From NCBI GenBank assembly GCA_017996175.1, contig JAGOHK010000005.1, positions 38,552 to 102,551 on the forward strand: a stretch of 64,000 bases of DNA, in the 5' to 3' direction. Within the stretch, counting starts at the first letter, position 1. The number at the start of each line of letters is the position of its first letter. Source of the stretch: Leptospiraceae bacterium (GTDB lineage Bacteria > Spirochaetota > Leptospiria > Leptospirales > Leptospiraceae). The position numbers were made by a program, and so were the translations under genes. A model generated the notes under the pieces. The model saw only the letters and a list, made by a program, of their open reading frames with translations, was not told the DNA's origin and made no database searches. Positions 47,504-56,301 of this stretch are shown here, piece after piece.

Positions 47504-47575
47504 TGCCCTGGGAGGGAATCGAACCCCCACTCACAGTTCCGAAGACTGTTGTTCTATCCGTTGAACTACCGGGGC
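47504..47575 (-). tRNA. tRNA-Arg (TCG)
   Basis: The 72-base cloverleaf reads GCCCCGG at the acceptor, D arm TAGTTCAACGGATAGAAC, anticodon loop CTTCGGA with TCG, and T arm GGGGGTTCGATTCCCTC. One mismatch (C5-A68) lies in the acceptor stem. CCA is not encoded. A ribosome binding site and the cheR start follow within 15 bases. Confidence 0.93.
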
Positions 47576-47646
47576 AGTGAAATTTCAATAAACTGGAAAG
47601 TCGGATTTAAGGCAACAATTTTAAAGTTAAAAAACGTTGGATGAAT

Positions 47647-49062
47647 TTAAACCATTACTTTTTTCCAACTGCCTCTTTTGAAGAGCCAAAGTGTAAAAAG
47701 TCCGACTGAGGTTTCCGAAATAAAGACTCCCCAAAAAACTCCAGAATGCTGCCAATCATAATTAATCGCAAGAAAATAAGACAGAGGGATTTGGATACAC
47801 CAAAAGAAAACGAGGTTAATTAGAGTTGGGGTTTTCGTATCTCCCGCTCCATTGAATGCTTGTGTGGAAACCATCCACCAACCATAAACGATATAGGAAT
47901 AGGATAAAATTCGTAACCATTCAGAACCAATGGCAATGACTCGCAAATCAGAAGTAAAGATTTTCATAAGAGATTCATTGAAAGTAAAATAAGTAACAGC
48001 AACACAAAGTAAAAATAGCATATTGTAAAATCCTATCTTCCAAACTGTTGCCTCCGCACGATCTGGATTTCCGGCTCCTAGGTTTTGTCCAACGAGTGTA
48101 GCGGCTGCATTGGAAAATCCCCAGGCTGGCATGAGGGTAAACATCATTATCCGAAGCGTAATCGTCGCACCGGCAACTGCTTCACTGCTGATGTTAGCCA
48201 GTATACGCATAAGAAATATCCAAGAAGTCATACCGATTAACATTTGTCCAATCCCGCCTACAGATGTTTGCAATATATGCAATACAGTAGATGTATCCCA
48301 ATAAATTTCTGAGAGTGTAACCTTGATATGTTTTCCAGCGTTAAAAAGTGTCCAGAGTTGGATGAGAACTCCAACCCCACGTCCAATATTCGTGGCAATA
48401 GCTGCTCCTTCAATTCCAAGAGCAGGGATAGGTCCATAGCCGAAAATCAAAATTGGGTCTAATATGATATTAACCGTATTTGCTATCCAGAGAACTCGCA
48501 TTGCAATGGCTGCATCTCCCGCTCCGCGAAAAATTGCATTCATTATAAAAAGTAAAACAATGATAATATTTCCACCAAGAATCCATTGAGTATAACGATA
48601 CCCATGCTCTAGACTCCAGGCATCTCCACCCATAAGTTTTAGTAAATCTTTTGAATAGAAAATTCCTAGAATCGCAAAAGGTATAGATGCTAGAATGCCT
48701 AAAAAAATAGATTGAACTGCTGATTTGCCTGCATCCTCTTCTTTTTTCTCCCCAATTCTTCGCGCAATAATGGCAGTAACCGCAGTTGCAAGCCCCATCG
48801 CAACAGAGAAGAGCAAAAACAAAAATGTTTCACTGAGTCCCACCGTCGCCACAGCGGATGCTCCCAATTTGCCTACAAAGTATATATCTACAACGGCAAA
48901 CGTCGATTCCATTACGAGTTCTAAAATCATCGGAACCGCTAAAAGAAAAATTGCTTTATTGAGGCTTATCTGCGTGTAGTCTGCTTCAGTTCCTGAGATT
49001 GCATCTTTTAGCGCCTGCCAAATAGATTGTTTGGGGGTAATAGTTATTGTTTCGTTGTCCAT
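47647..49062 (-). CDS. MATE-family efflux transporter
   Basis: The 471-residue protein has twelve membrane helices in two six-helix halves. LAVPMILELVMESTFAVVDIYFVGKLGASAVATVGLSE is the usual start of the first half. The matching second half contains MPAWGFSNAAATLVGQNLGAGNPDRAEATVWK. MATE proteins export cationic drugs or metabolites in exchange for Na+ or H+. The substrate is unknown. Confidence 0.95.
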   Translation of the reverse strand: MDNETITITPKQSIWQALKDAISGTEADYTQISLNKAIFLLAVPMILELVMESTFAVVDIYFVGKLGASAVATVGLSETFLFLLFSVAMGLATAVTAIIARRIGEKKEEDAGKSAVQSIFLGILASIPFAILGIFYSKDLLKLMGGDAWSLEHGYRYTQWILGGNIIIVLLFIMNAIFRGAGDAAIAMRVLWIANTVNIILDPILIFGYGPIPALGIEGAAIATNIGRGVGVLIQLWTLFNAGKHIKVTLSEIYWDTSTVLHILQTSVGGIGQMLIGMTSWIFLMRILANISSEAVAGATITLRIMMFTLMPAWGFSNAAATLVGQNLGAGNPDRAEATVWKIGFYNMLFLLCVAVTYFTFNESLMKIFTSDLRVIAIGSEWLRILSYSYIVYGWWMVSTQAFNGAGDTKTPTLINLVFFWCIQIPLSYFLAINYDWQHSGVFWGVFISETSVGLFTLWLFKRGSWKKVMV

Positions 49063-49337
49063 ATTACTTTGATAAAAAAGCTAATGTTTGAATCAATTAA
49101 ATATTTTTCTATTTCTATTTTTTGACCTTTAGAAAACTTAAGTTTTGATAGGAAAGCTGTCAAGGAATAATATATAATTCGTTTGCCTTTAGCCGCTTCT
49201 AATTTCTTTTGCTCGCTGTGCGTAAAGAAATATTCTGAAAGCTTTGGTTTTGAGATGTTCCGGTTTGTTGTTGTTTCTATTTTTGGGAATAGTTCTATGA
49301 GGATGCTTTTGGATATTGATAGAATATATAAATATGC
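49044..49337 (-). other. Open frame without ATG before the MATE gene
   Basis: About 97 codons are open (SISKSILIELFPKIETTTNR and on through KLSEYFFTHSEQKKLEAAKG to FIKVIWTTKQ) and overlap the MATE start by 19 bases. There is no ATG or ribosome site. In such AT-rich DNA an open frame this long is improbable by chance, so it may be a gene remnant. I do not recognise it. Confidence 0.25.
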
Positions 49338-49351
49338 TTACTTAGATATTT

Positions 49352-50076
49352 TTAATTCTTATGGCTTTTATTTTTTTTGTTTTCATTTTCAAAAGCTCTA
49401 ACTACTAATCTGTTAATTTCCGAATGTCCACTCCATGCTTTTCGACATGCACTTCTTTCATCACCGTAAAAATATTGAGTCGAATATAAAATTGATGCTT
49501 GGACGTTTTGGGATGCTTCGAGAGAATATTCATCTCTGAGAAATTTCTTTTGCGTACCATCTCCAAATTTTCCGATTACTATCGCAGTAATTGCGCGCAA
49601 AGACTCATGCCTATTTTTATTTTTTAATATAGTGATCGCTAAATTTATTGTATTTTTATTGATTGATTCTCTGAATAGAAGGGCTGAGAATAGCCATAAA
49701 TATTGATAATCGTAAATTAAAGAACCTGATAGTAAAAGACTTTCTAAATTTTGAGTTACGGATACATTTTTTCAATATCCTCGGATAGGTGATCAACTAT
49801 CACTTGATAAAGAAGTCTATCCAACGGCAAAAGAATTGAGCCAGGTCTTGTTAATTTTGTTTTTTTAGGAACATTAATTGTAACGGGCTGACCAAACTCA
49901 AATACTCCTGAATTTAATTTTTGTTTTAAGTTATCTACCAATTCCTGACTTGCAGATTGATAAATGAAATTTAAGTGTGGGGCAAAAATAAAATCTGAAT
50001 TAATGTCTTTAACGATTCTCTTTAAAGATTTATTAAAATCTAAATTATTTAATATCTTATTATCTAAACCAGGCAA
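49352..50076 (-). pseudogene. Reverse transcriptase with the catalytic core deleted
   Basis: The upstream piece (49756-50076, TTG start) ends with TINVPKKTKLTRPGSILLPL then DRLLYQVIVDHLSEDIEK, the conserved N-terminal RT segment of bacterial unknown-group/defence RTs. After MYP and a stop, the frame shifts and the C-terminal piece opens with VTQNLESLLLSGSLIYDYQY. It continues with HESLRAITAIVIGKFGD and ILYSTQYFYGDERSACRKAW, a helical-repeat tail as in these RTs. The palm domain with the YxDD motif is absent. A deletion of several hundred residues at about 49757 explains both the stop and the shift. The gene is dead. Confidence 0.72.
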
Positions 50077-50214
50077 TTGCTTTTTTCCCTACAGAATGTT
50101 ATCTTAGTAAATCATTATAAAGGTCAACTAAATATTCCTAGAGTAGAAATGAATATAAATATCATCAATATTCTACCTTTCTTTTGAAAAAGAAGAACTT
50201 TTTCTTATTTCTGG

Positions 50215-50239
50215 ATTCCCGACAGAAAATTTCGGGAAT
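50215..50239. repeat. Palindrome of the ATTCCC-N-GGGAAT type
   Basis: ATTCCCGA and TCGGGAAT are 9 bases apart, within a longer CTGGATTCCC...GGGAATGAC context. The shape resembles the dRS3-like and REP-like repeats found in many bacteria. Copies elsewhere in the genome cannot be seen from one window. Confidence 0.4.
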
Positions 50240-50328
50240 GACAAACAAAACCCTCGTTGAATCAAGAAGAGCTTAAATCCATACATAAACCTCCGAATCA
50301 TTAATCATAATTAAAATATCCAAAAACC

Positions 50329-50394
50329 CATCGGTGTTCAATCCCCCCTTCGCTCCAAGTATTCGCGACCAACGCCTTCGCCTGTTCATCTGTG
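50329..50394 (-). repeat. Dispersed intergenic repeat, copy interrupted by 42 bases
   Basis: On the plus strand it reads CATCGG-TGTTCA, 42 bases, TGTTCA-TCTGTG. The intact word CATCGGTGTTCATCTGTG is found (as its complement) at 42505-42522. The insert is thus flanked by a 6-bp duplication of TGTTCA. Confidence 0.6.
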
Positions 50395-50517
50395 GTAAAA
50401 ATCCCCCTCTTATCCCCCTTTGCAAAGCGGGACGTTACTCTGAACTTTTTTTAAATGACACTTTTTCGACACTTGTTTTCATAGACCAAAACTTACTAAA
50501 AAAAACGGGGTTCACCT

Positions 50518-52584
50518 TTGGAAACGATTTTATTCCACCTAATTTTTACAGTGTTATTTATCCTTGCAAATGTTGTATTTGCAAAAGCGATTTTGTATCG
50601 TGTTAGTCTTGTGTTTAATGCGCAAAAAGCTGCATTTAACGAAGATGTGCGGGAGCATAAAAATCTTGCCTTGCGGATAAAGAGTGTTATCTTCAATGTT
50701 CTTTTACAAAAGAAAAACTTTCAAGAACCACTACGCGGGATTATGCACGCTTTTATATTTTATGGTTTTATAACTTATTTGATTCACACCACCAACCAAA
50801 TGGTTGCGGGAGTTTTCGGTTACTGGATGGACATTCACCAGTTGTATACGTTTTCTCTTGTTAGCCTCATCTCGGAAAGTTTAAACCATGTTTACGAATT
50901 TATGGTGCAAGGTGTTTCCTTTCTTGTACTTTTTGGACTTGGATTTTTTGCTTGGAGAAGATGGATTGCACAAGCAAAAGGACTCGATGTTCATTCGCCT
51001 GCGTCGGCTATCGTTATTGGAATGATCGGAACTCTGATGGTGTCCACTCTTCTTGGCGAAGGCGCAAAAGCGATTTCGGACAATTATGCGCAACATAGCA
51101 ATCAAAGTTTTATTGCGGCAGGAATTGGTTCTATGTGGCAAAACATGGGAGTGGATGGCGAGCGGGCAAACCTTGTTTACCAGATCATGTGGTGGATGCA
51201 TATTTTAACTGTGTTTACTTTTATGCTCTATGTTCCAACTTCCAAACACGGACATTTAATTTATGCTCCGATGAATTACTTCTTCGTAACCGATACTCCC
51301 AAAGGTCAACTTTCTAAATTAAATCTCGAAGATGAAAATGCTCTTTGGGGTGCAAATAAAGTGCAGGATTTTCCTTGGCCTTCTTTAATGGACGGGCTTT
51401 CTTGTATTGAATGTGGACGTTGTCAAGTGCAGTGTCCTGCTAATAGAACCGGAAAAGTTTTAAATCCAAAAGCAATCATCGTAGAATTAAAACATGCACT
51501 CATGGATCAAATGCCACAAGTAGCCGAAGCACGCAAAGCTGGTAAAACCGCAGAAGAGATCATGGGTCTAGAGACTAACGTTATTGGGGACAAATACATT
51601 TCCGAAGAAGCAATCTGGGGTTGTACTACTTGTTATGCTTGTGTGGAAGCCTGCCCTGTGGGTAACAACCAAGTAAATGCGATAGTAGAAATGAGAAGAC
51701 ATTTAGTTTTAGCTGAGTCTAAATTCCCTGCTGAACTACAAGGTGCATTTACCAATATGGAAAATAATTCTAACCCTTGGGGAGTTGGTGCTCATACTCG
51801 TGCTGATTGGGCGGCTGATCTCGGTGTGAAAACAATGGCAGAAGATGCAAATGTAGACATACTTTATTGGGTAGGTTGTGCGGGAGCGTTTGATGAAAGA
51901 AGTAAGAGCACAGCTCGTTCTTTTGTAAAGATTATGCAAAAGGCAAATGTGAATTTTGGAATTTTAGGAACAGAAGAAAATTGTTCTGGGGATTCTGCAA
52001 GACGTGGTGGAAATGAATATCTCTACCAAACACTTGCCCAATCCAACGTAGATACAATGAATAAATACAATGTGAAAAAAGTGGTAACAGCTTGTCCACA
52101 TTGCTACAATACGATTAAGAACGAGTATCCTCAGTTTGGCGGCAACTTCGAAGTAATCCACCACAGTGAATACATCAAAAACTTAATCGACGAGAAAAAA
52201 ATCAATATTGATCTCACAGCCGAAGACACAAAAGAAAAAGTAACCTACCATGATCCTTGTTACCTCGGACGTTACAACGATGGGTATGAAAATCCTCGCG
52301 CAGTTGTAAATGCAGTTTCTGGAAACGATCCAATCGAAGCAGTTGACCACCATTCTAAATCCCTTTGTTGTGGTGCCGGTGGGGCGCAAATGTGGATGGA
52401 AGAACATGGCGATCGTGTAAACGATAAACGAACTGGTCAACTTCTAGATACAGGTGCTAGCACAATCGCAGTATCTTGTCCATTCTGTATGACAATGGTA
52501 ACTGACGGTGTAAAAGCTGCTCATAAAACCGAAGAAGTTAAAGTGAAAGACATTGCCGAACTAGTAGCGGCAAAGATTAGTTAA
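50518..52584 (+). CDS. Membrane-bound Fe-S oxidoreductase, HdrD/GlpC-like
   Basis: The 688-residue protein has an N-terminal membrane domain of about six helices resembling the nitrate-reductase gamma (haem b) domain, with several His residues. Two [4Fe-4S] ferredoxin motifs follow (SCIECGRCQVQCP about 296 and GCTTCYACVEACPVG about 367), then two CCG domains (CPHC about 526 and LCCGAGG about 616) typical of HdrD. It likely moves electrons between a donor such as ETF and the quinone pool. The TTG start is probable, but the Shine-Dalgarno is weak. Confidence 0.88.
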   Translation: METILFHLIFTVLFILANVVFAKAILYRVSLVFNAQKAAFNEDVREHKNLALRIKSVIFNVLLQKKNFQEPLRGIMHAFIFYGFITYLIHTTNQMVAGVFGYWMDIHQLYTFSLVSLISESLNHVYEFMVQGVSFLVLFGLGFFAWRRWIAQAKGLDVHSPASAIVIGMIGTLMVSTLLGEGAKAISDNYAQHSNQSFIAAGIGSMWQNMGVDGERANLVYQIMWWMHILTVFTFMLYVPTSKHGHLIYAPMNYFFVTDTPKGQLSKLNLEDENALWGANKVQDFPWPSLMDGLSCIECGRCQVQCPANRTGKVLNPKAIIVELKHALMDQMPQVAEARKAGKTAEEIMGLETNVIGDKYISEEAIWGCTTCYACVEACPVGNNQVNAIVEMRRHLVLAESKFPAELQGAFTNMENNSNPWGVGAHTRADWAADLGVKTMAEDANVDILYWVGCAGAFDERSKSTARSFVKIMQKANVNFGILGTEENCSGDSARRGGNEYLYQTLAQSNVDTMNKYNVKKVVTACPHCYNTIKNEYPQFGGNFEVIHHSEYIKNLIDEKKINIDLTAEDTKEKVTYHDPCYLGRYNDGYENPRAVVNAVSGNDPIEAVDHHSKSLCCGAGGAQMWMEEHGDRVNDKRTGQLLDTGASTIAVSCPFCMTMVTDGVKAAHKTEEVKVKDIAELVAAKIS

Positions 52585-52602
52585 CCTTTTTAGTTATGTA
52601 AA

Positions 52603-52650
52603 ATAAAATCATGAAGGCGAAGAAGCGTTTCTTCGCCTTCATGATTTTAT
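52603..52650 (+). terminator. Long perfect hairpin after the Fe-S oxidoreductase gene
   Basis: A 22-bp perfect stem (ATAAAATCATGAAGGCGAAG and two more bases) with a GCGT loop lies 18 bases after the stop. The stem ends in AT-rich sequence that could serve as the T-tract. It is a strong intrinsic terminator candidate. Confidence 0.7.
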
Positions 52651-52725
52651 CTCACTCATTCTCACTGCTATAATAAAATTATCGTTAATACTAGTTTTAT
52701 ACAAAACTTTTTTAACCTTTCTCCA

Positions 52726-53202
52726 ATGACTGATTTAGATGATCCTGTTAATGAGCACATCCTTAGACGAATTAAAAGAGGTGATTATAAAATAGGCGAC
52801 TTCCAATTAGTTAGCACTTTTGAAAATTATATTACTGCTTATATCGTGAAAGGTCTTTTGGAATATGTAGGAATTTTTACTTTTTTAGCAAATGAAAATA
52901 TTGCTCTCAATAAATATGATCCTAACTTTCTCATTACAGGAAAAATCTCTCTATATATTCATGAGATTGATCTTCCTTTAGCACAAAAAGCGTTAGACGC
53001 AGACTTAGACCCTACAACTTCATTCTATGAAGATTTAAAATTATTAGCTCAATGTCCTTATTGTAAATCGCAAGATTATGAGGTTAGCAATTTGTCTTAC
53101 AAAATAGCATTGGCTTGTTTGCTCTTCTTAACAGTACCGATTCCATTTAAAAAAGACAAAGTAAAATGTAGCTATTGCTATAGAGAGTGGAAGATAATTT
53201 AA
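52726..53202 (+). CDS. DUF2007-like protein with zinc ribbon
   Basis: The 158-residue protein has an N-terminal part (LVSTFENYITAYIVKGLLEYVGIFTFLANE) that matches the DUF2007 putative signal-transducing fold. The C-terminal part has two CxxC pairs (CPYC and CSYC) separated by a hydrophobic stretch (IALACLLFLTVPIPF), as in a membrane-associated zinc ribbon. The function is not known. There is no good ribosome site before the ATG. Confidence 0.68.
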   Translation: MTDLDDPVNEHILRRIKRGDYKIGDFQLVSTFENYITAYIVKGLLEYVGIFTFLANENIALNKYDPNFLITGKISLYIHEIDLPLAQKALDADLDPTTSFYEDLKLLAQCPYCKSQDYEVSNLSYKIALACLLFLTVPIPFKKDKVKCSYCYREWKII

Positions 53203-53294
53203 TCACTGAGTCTTTACAAAAAAAGTTGTTCAGTTCTTACTGATTTAATTGAATTGTAATATTAGTGCTAACATAGAGAGGAGGTGTAGACAAA

Positions 53295-55688
53295 ATGTTA
53301 GATAGATCCCTATTTATAAAATTGTATTTGTTTATCTTCTTTCTAACAGCACAAAACTTATTTTCGCAGACGACTACGCCAAATGAAAATTTGCCTCCAA
53401 ATTCTTTAGAGTCTAAAAAAGAATTGCCCAAAACTAATGATACTTCGCATGATGAAGATTTTTTTAAAATGGAAGAAAGTATTGCCGCTCCTTCTAGGGA
53501 AAAAGGAGTTACGGCTTCTAGAACAAAGGAAAAACTTTTGGAAGCTCCTGCCTCCATGATGATAATAACAGAGGAGGATATAAAAAAAAGAGGTTATACA
53601 AGTATAGATGAAATTTTTTATGATCTTCCTGGATTTGATATTTCTTTTGCCAATGGGGCGCAGTATATAAGCATTTACCAACGCGGCTATCGCACTCCGT
53701 TTACACAAAGAATTTTATTTATGATCAATGGAATTGTGGATAATCATCTGTATATGCAATCGGCTGATTTTTCAAGGCAATACCCGTTAACCAATATCAA
53801 ACGAGTAGAAATTGTATATGGTCCCGCTTCAGCGGTTTATGGTCCGAATGCGTTCCAAGGTGTTGTGAATATTATTACCAAAGATGGCAAGGATCAGAAT
53901 AAACCAGTGGAGGGAAAAGTTAGTTTTCAAGTAGGGCAGAATAACACGTATTCTATAGACGGAAGTGCAAATATAAGAAACGGGGATTTTTATGCTTCTG
54001 CCTCTGGGCGTGCTTTTAGAAGTGATGAGCCTGATTTATCTAAGAGAGGTGGATTTAATAGTAATTATTGGATTGGTAATACAGATGTATGGGGACCTAT
54101 ATTATTTCACAAGGGAAGTGATGGAAAAAGTCTAGGGACTTACCGCGATCCAAGTCGTGATTACGGTGGATTAGCCTCTGTTGGTTATAAGGGGTGGAAG
54201 GTAGGGACAATCTTTTGGGATAGGTTTGAAGGGTATGGAGTTCAATATCCGGGTGAACATACACAGACCAATACATTTTGGAAAGTCAATTCCAAACAAA
54301 TTTACGTAGAAAAAACCGAACAGTGGAGTGAAAAATTTAAAACGTATTCCCTTATGCTCTACCGAGAAAGTGATACTTGGGGGCATTGGGCAGAGGCTTA
54401 TCCTGATTCGCCTCCGCGGGATAAAAATTCATATATTAGTTACACAAATTGGAATTCACTTAATAGTAGTGTTTTAACGTATCAAAATTTTGAATATAGA
54501 GCTACTTCTAACCTACAATTCTTAGGTGGACTCAAATACGAGGGCAAACGGCTAACAAAGAATTATGATATTCCAGGATACTACGATGCATTTAGCACTT
54601 ACCCTGAGCTCAATGATAGTAGATATTTTCCCAATGGATTTGGAGTAGGGTATAGTACAGATCCATATTACCTCAGACCGCCAGATCCTAAAAAACAAAT
54701 GCCAGAATCAAATCGAATCAATACAGTTGATACAGGTGCTTTTTTTGTTAGTGTTTTTGATATTGGCAAATTTCGATTTTCCCCAGGAGTTAGGTTTGAT
54801 AAAAATTCATTGTATGGGCAGTCAATTAATCCGCGGGTAACAGGAATTTACCAACTATCGAATAGAACTACTTTAAAACTCCTCTATGGGGAAGCATTTA
54901 ATGAACCTGCACCAATATTACTTTTTGGAGGTTGGAATGGTCGAGCTTCTAATCCAAACATGAAACCAGAAAAAGAAAGATCTCATGAATTTATAGTTAT
55001 GCACCAAGCTGGTCGGTTCTTTCATGAGGTTTCTCTTTATTATTCTCGTTATGAAAATGTAATTAAAGAAGAAGCAGAAAATGCAGGAAAAAGAAAAATC
55101 TACGGAATGGAATATAAAATTCGCGCTAAGTTTAAAAATTTCATCCCTGAATCTACTCCTATAGAGACTTACCTATTTTATACCTACACAGAATCCCAAA
55201 GCAGTATATACTACGACCACTCTGCTGGCAAGTGGAAAGAGGGAGTAACTGGACTTGGTCGATATGAATCTATAAATTCAAGTATTTCTGAGCAAATCCC
55301 TCGGACTGAACGGTATCGAACCGTAGGAGATATTGCAAGACATAAAGTTCAAGTAGGGTTTAATTTACCGATAGGCGATAGATTTAACTGGAATTTACGC
55401 GGAATCTACACAGGACCTAAGACAGTATATTTGCGAAATGCCATCAGAGATGAGGGTAAAACCATTAGTCCGCACTTCATTTTAAATACTGCTTTTATTG
55501 TAGACTTTAAACAATATGGATTTTTAACTTTAAAAGTTTTAAACTTGTTAAATCATAGTTTTTATCATCCAGGTATTGAAGGAGCAGATGGTGGAGATAA
55601 TTATTACAATAGGGCACTTGGATTTCGAAATTCTTTAATGCCACAGCCCGGGCGGTATATACAGATTAGCTGGACTTTAGAATTTTAA
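53295..55688 (+). CDS. TonB-dependent outer-membrane receptor
   Basis: The 797-residue protein has a signal peptide (LFIKLYLFIFFLTAQNLFS), a plug domain with APASMMIITEEDIKKRGYTS, then VEIVYGPASAVYGPNAFQGVVNIITK, and a beta barrel whose last residue is Phe (ISWTLEF), as outer-membrane proteins require. The substrate could be an iron complex, vitamin B12 or other ligand; nothing in the sequence decides it. No riboswitch is seen upstream. A strong GAGGAGGTG site precedes the ATG at 53295. Confidence 0.95.
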   Translation: MLDRSLFIKLYLFIFFLTAQNLFSQTTTPNENLPPNSLESKKELPKTNDTSHDEDFFKMEESIAAPSREKGVTASRTKEKLLEAPASMMIITEEDIKKRGYTSIDEIFYDLPGFDISFANGAQYISIYQRGYRTPFTQRILFMINGIVDNHLYMQSADFSRQYPLTNIKRVEIVYGPASAVYGPNAFQGVVNIITKDGKDQNKPVEGKVSFQVGQNNTYSIDGSANIRNGDFYASASGRAFRSDEPDLSKRGGFNSNYWIGNTDVWGPILFHKGSDGKSLGTYRDPSRDYGGLASVGYKGWKVGTIFWDRFEGYGVQYPGEHTQTNTFWKVNSKQIYVEKTEQWSEKFKTYSLMLYRESDTWGHWAEAYPDSPPRDKNSYISYTNWNSLNSSVLTYQNFEYRATSNLQFLGGLKYEGKRLTKNYDIPGYYDAFSTYPELNDSRYFPNGFGVGYSTDPYYLRPPDPKKQMPESNRINTVDTGAFFVSVFDIGKFRFSPGVRFDKNSLYGQSINPRVTGIYQLSNRTTLKLLYGEAFNEPAPILLFGGWNGRASNPNMKPEKERSHEFIVMHQAGRFFHEVSLYYSRYENVIKEEAENAGKRKIYGMEYKIRAKFKNFIPESTPIETYLFYTYTESQSSIYYDHSAGKWKEGVTGLGRYESINSSISEQIPRTERYRTVGDIARHKVQVGFNLPIGDRFNWNLRGIYTGPKTVYLRNAIRDEGKTISPHFILNTAFIVDFKQYGFLTLKVLNLLNHSFYHPGIEGADGGDNYYNRALGFRNSLMPQPGRYIQISWTLEF

Positions 55689-55692
55689 AACG

Positions 55693-56295
55693 TTATTCAA
55701 TAAAACTTGTTTTACTCATAGGGTCAGGATGGATAAATTGCCCGTAAACCCAACCGATCTTTCCATTGATAGAAACTTTAAACCAGTAAGCAGAATACAG
55801 TTTATCAATATTATCCTCCTTGGTTGATTTTTCTAAGATCTTTAATTCGGCTCTATCATCTGGAGAAAATAGTTTTTTAGACTTTGCATTTGCACTTTCT
55901 CTTATATTAACTGATTTTCCGTAGATGAATGCTCTATCTCCTACCTTGAGTGCTGTGGAGTATACTGCTTTACCCCAATTGTCGCACATGGTTAATTCCG
56001 AATCTCTGGAAGCCTTAATTAATTCTTTATCACATTCAATTGCAGACCCTTTTTTAAATTCGTATATATTCTGCGTGTCTTCGTTTCTGAAAAGTTTGCC
56101 GGTATAATTTTGAAATGCTGTTTCTTTTTTATTAATACCCTTATTACCCTTTGAACATTCTTCTAAAGTGCTAGCCTTACACTCTATTAGCCCCTGAGAA
56201 TCTCCCTCTGACCAAGTATAACAGACCCCTGTTTCTTTGGCATTGATAGATAAAGTTAAAAATACTGAAATAAGAATTGTGTTTATTTTGAACAT
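55693..56295 (-). CDS. Secreted protein with bacterial SH3 domain
   Basis: The signal peptide is MFKINTILISVFLTLSINA. The first half of the mature part carries seven cysteines. The C-terminal 90 residues form a bacterial SH3 domain (VNIRESANAKSKKLFSPDDRAELKILE, YWFKVSINGKIGWVYGQFIHP). Such domains bind peptidoglycan or other ligands. The gene is convergent with the TonB receptor gene, and lies 6 bases from hldC on the same strand. Its precise role is not known. Confidence 0.8.
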   Translation of the reverse strand: MFKINTILISVFLTLSINAKETGVCYTWSEGDSQGLIECKASTLEECSKGNKGINKKETAFQNYTGKLFRNEDTQNIYEFKKGSAIECDKELIKASRDSELTMCDNWGKAVYSTALKVGDRAFIYGKSVNIRESANAKSKKLFSPDDRAELKILEKSTKEDNIDKLYSAYWFKVSINGKIGWVYGQFIHPDPMSKTSFIE

Positions 56296-56301
56296 GAGGT
56301 A

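Larger units (their letters stand above)
50077..50517. other. 441-base intergenic region rich in repeats
   Basis: No gene is visible. The region holds a palindromic repeat (50215-50239), the interrupted dispersed repeat (50329-50394), and two short T/C-rich runs. It separates the dead reverse transcriptase from the Fe-S oxidoreductase gene, and looks like a site of repeat insertion and gene loss. Any promoter for the downstream gene would be here, but none is clear. Confidence 0.55.

Noticed and set aside
49183..49401. Plus-strand open frame of 72 codons
   Set aside because: Its sequence is the antisense of the minus-strand open frame and RT remnant, with no ribosome site.
53203..53294. Cobalamin or other riboswitch before the TonB receptor
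   Set aside because: The 92-base gap is too short and shows no conserved box, only a good ribosome site.
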